DNA of 64,000 nucleotides from Brachionus plicatilis. Lineage: Eukaryota > Rotifera > Eurotatoria > Ploima > Brachionidae. Positions 43,649 through 52,862 of the stretch are shown here, in pieces. The number at the start of each line of letters is the position of its first letter. The stretch's first letter is position 1. The translations under genes and the position numbers were made by a program. The DNA is taken from contig QEOQ01000344.1 of NCBI GenBank assembly GCA_010279815.1, forward strand, positions 912,948 through 976,947, given 5' to 3'. Under the pieces are notes generated by a model. It saw only the letters and a list, made by a program, of their open reading frames with translations. It did not search any database and was not told where the DNA came from.

Positions 43649-46600
43649 ATGGAATTAATAACTGTTTTGGAAAAGACAGCTTTTGGAAGTGATTAGCGCA
43701 TTTTTTGCCTTTTTTTGGCTGTTCAATTTATTAATTTAAATTTTTTCAGATCAAGCTGAACTGGAAGCGGCCAGAAATTTTCTGGAACAAGCTGCTCTCC
43801 ATGATTTAGTAAGCAATAAAAATTTAAAAAAAATTTTTTTTATTTTTTTCTTAATTTCAAAATTAATTTTGCAGCCCAATTTGCTGCGACAACTGTCCGA
43901 CATTTTGCGCAACACGGCCCACAATGAAGTGACCCGAGCCCAAGCTGGTAGACTAAACTTAAACACTTTAGAAAATAAACCCAAAAAAGCTAACCCTTTG
44001 CCACCAAACAGCCATTCAGCTCAAGAACGCCATCTACTCCAAAGACGAGTCGGTCAAGCAGCAGTACCAGGACCGGTGGCTGCAAATACCGGAAGAAATC
44101 CGCCTCTACATAAAAAACAACTGCATAGAATCGCTTGGCACGGAGACAAAGCGGCCGTCCCAGGCCGCCCAGTGCGTAGGCTACATAGCGTGCGCGGAGC
44201 TGCCGCGGGAACTCTGGCCAGACTGCATCAACCGGCTCATGGTGAACGTGACCAGCCAGAACGCGTCCGAAATGCTCAAGGAGTCGAGCTTGGAGGCCAT
44301 CGGCTACATCTGCCAGGACATCAACCCGGACATTCTGGAGGCCCAGAGCAACCAAATACTCACTGCCATTGTGAACGGAATGAGGAAAGAGGAGGGCAGC
44401 GACCATGTGCGCCTGGCCGCCTCCCGGGCCCTGTACAACTCGCTCGAGTTCACCAGAAACAACTTTTCCAAGGACTCGGAGCGCAACTACATAATGCAGA
44501 TAATATGCGAGGCGACCCAGTCCGACAACGACCAAATAAAGGTGTCGGCGCTGCAAAATTTGGTGCGCATCATGAACCTGTACTATGAATACATGGAGAA
44601 CTACATGGGCCAGGCGCTCTTTGCCATCACAGTGTCGGCCATGAAGAGCACCAACGATGAAGTGGCCCTGCAGGGGGTTGAGTTCTGGAGCTCGATTTGT
44701 GAGGAGGAGAGCGAGCTGGCGGCCGAGTATCAGGACGCGGTGGACGAGGGCCGCACGCCAACCAGCGTGAGTCGGCACTATGCCCGCGGCGCTCTCCAAT
44801 ACTTGGTGCCCATCATTCTGCAGCGATTGTGCGAGCAAAAGGACACCGAGGACGAGGACGAGTGGAATCCGTGCAAGGCTGCCGGAGTGTGTCTGATGCT
44901 GCTGGCCAGCTGTGTCGAGGACGACATCCTTGGTCACGTGATGCCCTTTATCAATGACAATATCAAAAATTCGAATTGGCAGTACAGGGAGGCTGCCGTG
45001 ATGGCCTTTGGCTCCATAATCGAGGGACCCTCGGCCGACAAACTAAAGCCGATTGTGGCGCAGGCCATTGCCATGTTCATTGAGCTGCTCAAGGATCCTA
45101 GTGTGATTGTGCGCGACACTGCCGCGTGGACAATTGGAAGAATATGTGAGGCTGTGCCGGAGGCCATCATTAACGAGAGCATTTTGCAGCCTTTGTTGGA
45201 AGGCCTGGTGATGGGACTGAACGCGGAGCCGCGCGTTGCCACAAACGCTTGCTGGGCTCTGTCCAGCATTGCTGTGTCCGCTATGGAAATGGCACGGCCC
45301 AACGATGACGAGGACGCCACCGCCGAGACCTACTGTCTCTCCAAGTACTTTGAGCCGATTGTGGAAAAGCTGCTGGCCACCACTGAGCGCCATGACGGCA
45401 GTCAGTCCAATCTCAGATCGTCTGCCTACGAGGCGCTCATGGAAATGATCAAGAACAGTCCCAGAGACTGCTACACTACTGTCCAGAAGACCACCATTGT
45501 GATCCTGGGCCGACTCGAAAATGTGATTCAGCTCGAGAGCAGCATTCAGAACTCGTCCGACAGGCGCCAAGTGTTCGACCTGCAGTCGCTGTTGTGCGCT
45601 ACTTTGCAGAGTGTGTTGCGCAAGGTGACCCCCGAGGATGCGCCTCAAATAAGCGATCATATCATGAGCGCTCTTCTGCACATGCTCACTCAAACCGCTA
45701 ATTCAAAAGCGTCCAGTGTTCAAGAGGACGCCTTTTTGGCCGTGTCCACTTTGATAGATGTGTTGGGCGAAAAGTTTCTCAAGTATATGGACTCGTTGAA
45801 GCCGATTTTGTATGTTGGTCTGAAAAATTTTGACGAGTATCAAGTGTGCCAAGCGGCAGTGGGTGTAGTTGGCGATCTTGGTAGAAATATTGGCAGCAAA
45901 ATTTTGCCATACTGTGATGACATAATGACCATTTTGCTTGAGGGATTAATTGTAAAAAAAAATTTTTTTTATAAATTATTTAAATTTAAATTAAATTAAG
46001 AAAAAAAAATTTTCTTAAAATTTAGATAATAATTTAAATTAAGAAATTAATTTAAATTATTCAAAAGAATTTTTTGATTATTCATTAAAAATTAAATTTT
46101 ATTTTATTTTTTTTAATTTATTTTAAATATAATCAAGAAATTTTTTTAAAAATAATTTATTTTAAAAATTAATTAACAATTTTTTAAAATTTTTTATTTA
46201 ATTTAAATAAAAAAAATTTTTTCTAAAAAATTTAGTTAAAAGAATTTTTAAATTGTTAATTAATTTTTTAGAAATTTTTTTCAAACTTAAATCAAATATA
46301 AATAATTTTAAAAAAATTTATTTTATTAAATTTAGTTAGAAATTATTTAGAAATTCTTTATATTTAACTTAATTAAAAAAAAATTATACATTTTGTTTAA
46401 CATTAAAAATTGTTTAATTATACATTTTAAATTTAATTAAGAAATTTTTTTAATTTATTTTATTTTAATTAAATTTAAAAATAAATTTAATTTTTAATTT
46501 TTAATTTAATTTAGAAACTCTTTTTTTAAACTTTATTTTAAAAAATTAATTTAAATTAAAAGAGTCCTAAGCTGAACAAAACAGTTAAACCATTAATTTT

Positions 46601-47156
46601 ATCTACTTTTGGTGACATCGCTTTGGCTATTGGAACAGATTTCAAAAAGTATGCCGAAGTAGTGCTCAATGCCTTGCATCAAGCCTCTTTGATTCATACG
46701 GACCCCAACGATTTCGACTTAATTGACTATTTTAACGAGCTCAGAGAAGGCTGTCTGGACGCCTATACTGGAATTTTACAGGGCCTCAAAGGAAACAACA
46801 ATACACCTGGTATTGGTTAGTTTTATAATTAAAAAAATAATTGCTTCAGAATTTCTCTTTTATTTTATAACCTTTTTTTTCAAGTTGACCTGACCATAGT
46901 CCATCCGCACATAAATAACATATTGTCTTTTTTGGATATCTTGTCCAAAGATCAGAATATCAACGAGGCAGTTGTGTCGGCAGCATGCGGCCTGATCGGA
47001 GATTTGGTCTCGTGTTTCGGTCAGCAATTGATTCCGTTTACAGAAAACATGGCCATTTTCAATCTTTTGGAGCGTGGCAAAAAGTCCAAAAACAGCCGAG
47101 CTAGAACATTGTCGACTTGGGCGACCAAAGAAATCAGAAAACTTAAAAATGCTTAA
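43649..47156 (+). CDS. KPNB1: Importin subunit beta-1 (karyopherin beta 1)
   Basis: This nuclear import receptor binds importin-alpha/NLS cargo, Ran-GTP and FG nucleoporins. Six exons in checked phase (43649-43688, 43750-43808, 43875-43947, 44012-45951, 46563-46815, 46885-47156) give 878 residues, the normal family length. HEAT-repeat landmarks run throughout: [47 protein letters not shown], an acidic [20 protein letters not shown] loop, [19 protein letters not shown], and the C-terminal [15 protein letters not shown]. Exon 4 is strikingly GC-rich at third positions compared with exons 5-6 and all neighbours. Intron 4 is almost pure A/T. Confidence 0.97.
45952..46562 (+). other. Importin-beta intron 4, almost only A and T
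   Basis: These 611 nt contain very few G or C. They consist of alternating AATTTAAATT-like stretches, many self-complementary. The intron adjoins the GC-rich fourth exon, giving an abrupt compositional boundary. No gene or RNA was recognised. Confidence 0.8.
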
Positions 47157-49784
47157 ATTTTCTCATTTTAAAAAAGTTTATTATTTTTTTCTTTTCTTTT
47201 AATTTCCAGTAATTGAGTGAGTGATTTTTAAAAATTATAAATTGAGAGCGAATGTAAATTATATTAAAAAAATTGTTACTCTATTAAAAAAAAAAGTGTC
47301 TGAAAGTGCTCAGGGTGATGTGTTGGTAGCAAAATTTTATTTCTTCAACTTCTTTTTCTTCTTCTTTATTTTATTTTATGTGTATCTCCATTCAGTTTAT
47401 TTAAATAATTATATTTCAAGTTTTTTTTTTTGCCATCTATTCGAATATGCGCGTCTCTTATCTCATTAAAATTTCTTGGACACAAAATTTTAAAATATTT
47501 CTGATTTCCATCTTTAAAACTGAAGATTCTTTCGAGCTAAAACAAATCGAATTGCATTATTTCTAATTTTTTTTAATTTTTAAATTGATAAAAATAAAAA
47601 TATTGCCTGGTTTCTACACATTTTTTTTAATTTTTATTTATTTTAGGGTACTATATCCTAATTTGACGGTTGGGAATGAATGTTATCAATAGATTTCATT
47701 TAGATTTTCAACTAAATCTTCTTGCGCTTGACATGAAATACATCACGGTGGTAGTAGCTTCAGTGGTTGAGTCTGAATCTTGGCTAGTAAAGGATAAAAA
47801 ATATTCGTTGTGGTCATTTTTACTAATTTAAAGATCCAGAAAATTCAATTTATACCATTTTTTCAATTCGAAGTATGAGTTCAAAATTTGATTATCTAGT
47901 GCCAATTTTATTTGATGAATTAATCATAATATATATCAATTAATTCTTTTATAAAGTAAATTCTCTTTTTTTCTAGTGTTTAATTTTTTTATCAAGTAGA
48001 TTCATCCTTTTATCTAGTATCAATTAATATTTTGCGTATATCATACCCTTGATGCAATGGGTGAACCATAATTTTTGGCTAAAAGTTCAGAGTAATGAAA
48101 GAAAAAGGGAAAGAATATAGAAGATGGCTAAAATTTTGCCAATTTATGACTCAGTATGTCTAGTTCAACTGGCAACTTGAAGTTCATGATCATTATCAAA
48201 TGATCAAAATTTAATAAATTAAAATTTTTATAAAAATGATAAAATTAGATTTTTTTATTTTTTTTAAAATTAAACATAAGATGTTTATTATATTAATTAA
48301 AAGAAAACATTTTTTTTTTAATTGACCTTTAATTGACTCATATAAAATCTATATTTTGAAAATTAAAAAGACAAATTTGAAATCCTCATTAAGGTATCTA
48401 AATTGTGGTTTAAAATAATATTTAAATATTAATTGAAATATATTAAGGCAAAACAAAGTAAAATTTTGAATTGCGAAATTTCAAAATATTGATTAAGATT
48501 TTATTTTTATTTCAAATATAAAAATTCATATAATTTTCTAACTAATTATAGATTAAACAAATACTGTTTAATAAGGTTTAGTCATTTATTAATAAAAAAT
48601 TGATAAAAAATACCTTTTTATTTAAATCAAAAACTTAAAATTTTGATTTGAAATTTACATTTGATCATGAACTTCAATTTGCCAGTTCAACTAACAAAAA
48701 TATAAATAATTATAAAATTTTCGGAGAATTGAAGCTAAAAGAGTTACTTCTACTAAGAAATAAAAAAATTATCAATAAAATATTAATGATTTAAAATTTT
48801 ATTTATTTTCTCTTGGATAATATGAGTAAGGAGAATTTTTAGTTTCGATTATCCGTAAAATTCATTATTATTAACATTTTATCTTAATTTGAACTAGACA
48901 ATCTCAGTCATTATTTGAAAAAATTTTACCTATTAACGCCTAAATTCCTCTAATATTTTATTTTATTTTACCAAAATTAAAGCTCACCCATTAAAAAATT
49001 CTTGGATCATGTCGACTATGTGATCAAGCGTTCAAAAAAATGTGATCAGAGATTTCATGCCCAGAATGTGGTCAAAAAGACCAAAAATATCACAATAAAA
49101 TTAGGAAATTTTCAGAATAACTGTTATTATAGTTTTTTAATGCGAAATAAATTTTATTCTATTTCATAAATTTAATTATTTTTAAATTTCAAATTAAAGA
49201 ATAAGAGTAGTCATCCCAGTTTTCTTTTAAATGAAATATTAGAAAAAAAAATAGTTAAAATTAAAAAATTTTTAAGAATTATTTAATTTTTATTTTTAAA
49301 AATCAATAGCAAAAAATTTTTATTTCAGAATATTATAGTTTTCTAAAGCGAAATAAATTTTTAAATTTAGAAATTTTATTCTTTGTTATTTTTTTTCCAA
49401 GACTAAATTTTTTGCATTTATTTTTAAAAATTTATAGAATATTTTTTAAATTGAATATTTATGCAGACTTAGCAGATCCATATTTTAAGCAAAATAACGC
49501 TGTAAATTTGTTGATGAAACTACTTTGTCTTTAGGTGTCTGAAGAAACTCGTCTAAAATTTTTTATTAAAAATTTTCTATGCGTAAGAACGCATTATAGT
49601 TTAATGCATATAGCAATAGTTTTTTGCTAATGAGAAAAATAATTTTTTATAAAATGCATAGCGTTGAGTTACCAAAAAAAAGCTTTAATTTTAAACTCAA
49701 AAATAAATGCTTCATTCGTGATTGATTTCAGTTTAAAATCAATAAACTGTAAATATTTTTTTAGAAAGCTAATTACCACTAAAA
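47157..49784. other. Intergenic region with one inverted-repeat element
   Basis: 2.6 kb between importin-beta and COX6B. A low-complexity frame at 47221-47469 is not credible as a gene. The inverted-repeat element at 48160-48693 is listed separately. Otherwise nothing seen. Confidence 0.6.
48160..48693. repeat. Inverted-repeat element, about 33-bp arms, 0.5 kb
   Basis: The left arm (48160-48192) contains TAGTTCAACTGGCAACTTGA and then AGTTCATGATCA. The right arm (48663-48693) contains GATCATGAACTTCAATTTG and CCAGTTCAACTA, its reverse complement. The interior is A/T-rich, non-coding and partly self-complementary. It looks like a small non-autonomous DNA element. Target-site duplication not determined. 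Confidence 0.65.
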
Positions 49785-50305
49785 ATGGCATCTCCAGACC
49801 TTATCATTAAAGCTGTCAACGAGACCACCAACAACAAAGACTTGTCGAGATACGATGAAAACGTATGCTCTGACATTCAACGAAAATTGGACAGCAAACT
49901 CAAGGAGCAAGAGCTATCCATTCCGGAAAAAGCACTATTTGTAAATTAATTCCTCATTTTTGAAAACCTTTGGCAAAATAATTTATCTTCAAGGCCAGAA
50001 ACAACTTTGCTGTGATGAATAAATGGGAACAAATTTTCCCATCTGGAATCACCGAGTGTTTAAGAGAGTACTTCAGAAGCCGAGCTTTGTGGGCCCCCAA
50101 ATTCGATCCCAGATTCCCAAACATAAACCAAGCTAAGAACTGTTTTGTCAACTATGTTGACTACCATCGATGCATCAAATTAAAAGGGGAGGATTATAAG
50201 GATTGTGACTACTTTAAACAAGTGGCCACTTCCATGTGTCCAAATCAGTGGTTGGAAAAATTCGACGAACAAATCCAAGACGATGCTTTTCCAGTTGATT
50301 TTTAG
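49785..50305 (+). CDS. COX6B: Cytochrome c oxidase subunit 6B with long N-terminal extension
   Basis: This small subunit of complex IV lies on the intermembrane-space side of mitochondria. Two exons (49785-49940, 49994-50305) join in phase 0 through a 53-nt intron, giving 155 residues. The C-terminal 70 residues are a clear COX6B domain: FDPRFPNINQAKNC, then a CX9C pair (CFVNYVDYHRC) and a CX10C pair (CDYFKQVATSMC), ending DDAFPVDF. Family members are usually about 80-90 residues. The first 85 residues here (MASPDLIIKAVNETTNN... then NNFAVMNKWEQIF) are an extension I do not recognise. An internal ATG at 50012 could give a shorter form. Confidence 0.92.
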
Positions 50306-51123
50306 AATCATTTGGCTGCGCAATGACTTATTAAAATAACCGAAGTTAAAAATAAAATTATTTTAATAATTAGTTTTTGGTATTTTATGTAACACAGAAA
50401 ATTGAACACTCTATTGAATACTTAAATAAACTTCTTTGGGATCTTAAGAAAATTTTTTTTTTAATTAAAATTGTCTTTTTTAAAATTACAATAGAATTCT
50501 ATTTTTTCTAATCAAAATAACAATTTATTCAGACAAAAAACTTAATTTTATTTAAAAACTTTTATGCCTTTTTATTTAAAATAATTCAAATCTAATGGAC
50601 TAATTTTTTATTTATTTAATTAAGCCTAATTTCGATAAACAAAATAGTAAAATTTGATTTAAAAAATTTAAAAAAAGATTGAAAAATCTAATTAAATAGA
50701 ATGAATTTAAAATTTATGTTTTTTTTTGTGATTTTGCTAAGTTTTTTTAAATAGATTTTGAATTTTTTGAGATAATGATCATCGTTGAGTGAGTTGGCAT
50801 CATTTTTTTTGAGCAGAATAAATTTTTTAGAAATTCATTTTTTGACAAGAAGAATAAACATTTTTAGTGTAAAATTTTTATTTTTTCAAAAGTTAAAATT
50901 TTTATCAATTAATGATATGAAAAATAAAAACTTTTTTTCTCCATTATCGACATTGTCTTATCAATAATTGTGAATCAGAAAAAAAAATATAAATATTTTC
51001 AAAAAATTAAAATTTTTAATTGTTTTTAAATATTAAAATATTCGAGCAAATTTAATAATTATAAAAAATTTATTAGAAAAAATTCTAATTGTAAAAAAAT
51101 CTCTAAACAATTTAAGAATAAAA
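50306..51123. other. Intergenic between convergent genes
   Basis: A/T-rich spacer holding the 3' ends of COX6B (plus) and the TIGAR-like gene (minus). No feature recognised. Confidence 0.6.
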
Positions 51124-52022
51124 CTATAAATCGCATTGAGTTTCTGATAAGTTTTCCAGATGACTTTTGTCATAAAAAGATTCGAATTTTATATAGCAAA
51201 TACTGAAGTCGCAATCGGGTCTTGTCTCCATGATGACATAAAATCTAGTCACTGAAGAATTGGGAGCTGACTTATCCAACTCTTTTAGATCATAATTAAA
51301 TTCACAGTTATAATTTTTGAGCATAAATTTAATGGACTCTCTCATAAAGGCCCCATGACTAACTACCATAATGTCCAGTTCATCTTTTTCACTTTCGTAC
51401 CACATCTTTTGGCATAAATTCTCAAAAAAATTCTTCCATCTTGTCACAATTTCACCTTTGCTTTCAGCACCATTTGGAATAAAATCTTCGAAGCTTACAT
51501 TAGCTTCTTGAGCCTTCTCAATAAAATAGCTCTTATCGCGGCCTTGTACTTCGCCAAAATTCTTAAATTTAACAAAGTTAAGCCACCTCTAAAAACAAAA
51601 TTCAAATGCAATAACCAACTCTCTCTCTGAGCAATTTTTCTTTCAAATACTTGATATTTTCTTTAAATTTATTTTCAGCTATTATAAACTCTGCGGTCTT
51701 GAAAATTTGTTAATTAGATTTTGATTAAAAATTATAAAATTAAAAGCTACATGAGACGCCCGCATTAAATCGCTGGTGAAACAAAAATCGAATTTTTTTT
51801 CCCGCAGTAACTTGGCCACAGAAATTGCTTGTTCGATGCCATTTTGTGACAATTCCGAATCCAGATGGCCCTGGACTTTACCAGAAACATTGTAAACACT
51901 CTCGGCACTAGTTAAAAATTATTCAGTTTTTTTTTGTGTCATAGAAAAGTTGGAAAAAATTACTGTCTAATTAAATAGAAATTGAGACGGATAATTTTGG
52001 CATTTTGTTCGTGGGCAGTCAT
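51124..52022 (-). CDS. TIGAR: TIGAR-like histidine phosphatase (fructose-2,6-bisphosphatase family)
   Basis: Four exons (52022-51964, 51907-51751, about 51690-51625, about 51563-51124) give about 240 residues. The catalytic RHG-type motif is RHAES, with its His codon split across the first intron. VQGHLDSELSQNGIEQA and FTSDLMRASH follow, then ERNFGEVQGRD (the conserved LRERxxGxxEG block) and the second catalytic His in VVSHGAFMRESIKF. TIGAR lowers fructose-2,6-bisphosphate and diverts glucose to the pentose phosphate pathway; other PGAM-superfamily phosphatases share these motifs. The exon 3/4 boundary is chosen from frame and family alignment. Confidence 0.85.
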
Positions 52023-52862
52023 TTGAAATTTTTTATTTTAATAATTTTAAAATATTTGAGAAAAAATTAATTAAATATTGATTTAGATTTTATTGCATCA
52101 ATAAAAGTGTCGACACATTTTAAGGCTTAAAAATTTTAAATTGATTTTAAAGAAACAAATTGCATCACATTTATAATTCTAAACTTAACATTTTTTTTCT
52201 AATAAAATCAAAACTAGGACTTGATTTAATTAATTTTGAAGTTTATTTTTCAAATACAATTAGAATTAATTTAAAATTTTGTTTTGAAGGTAAATAATTA
52301 CAATCGCAAATTTGTATATATACAAATTTCTATTGTTATTTGGTTTTTTTTTTTTTATTTTTTGTTTGGGTTTACTAAATATTTTTGTGTCCGAATAAAT
52401 ATCGGAGACCGAGTTGAAGGTATAATTTTAAGGAATTCCGAGCCAGTTTTGATTGATCTCAATTGCTACATTTTAAATCGCGTTTGCTAAGTCTTCTTAG
52501 AACAATTTCATGACATTAGCTTTTATGTAATCCTTTAAATTGGGAAAACAAAATGTCAATTCTTAAAGGATTTATTTTAGATTTGGAAAAGTTTCCACAA
52601 AAAAAACATCATCTTGGGATTTAGGATAATTCCTTAATTACATAAACTTAAATAAAAATTTAAATTCGATTCCGTTATTTCAAAATTTTTCATAATTTTT
52701 GTTTTATAAATATTTTTATAGCCTTGTTGTCATTGGCAACTTGTTAAATAAGCGATAAAATCAGTCTAATTATTAGGAATATTTCCAAATATATTCATTG
52801 TCCCTGCAATTTGTTTAGAGCTTAATTACCAAAGCTTAACAAAATTACAAAATAATTACAAA
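52023..52862. other. Divergent intergenic region
   Basis: Lies between the TIGAR-like gene (minus) and the chimeric annexin gene (plus), so both promoters are expected here. A 68-codon plus frame at 52284-52490 has no supporting features. A short imperfect inverted pair (TTATGTAATCCTTTAA near 52523 and TTAATTACATAA near 52634) was noted. Confidence 0.5.

Noticed and set aside
43869..44588. 239-codon plus frame rich in Pro/Arg/His in importin beta
   Set aside because: It reads through a clear intron (43948-44011) and then uses the wrong frame of the GC-rich exon; the HEAT-repeat frame is conserved.
43990..44937. 315-codon minus-strand frame
   Set aside because: Antisense to importin beta; long only because the exon is GC-rich and so poor in stop codons.
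45043..45693. 216-codon minus-strand frame
   Set aside because: Same reason: antisense of conserved importin-beta sequence.
47221..47469. 82-codon frame after importin beta
   Set aside because: Low-complexity Phe/Lys-rich translation of A/T-rich DNA, no start context, no homology.
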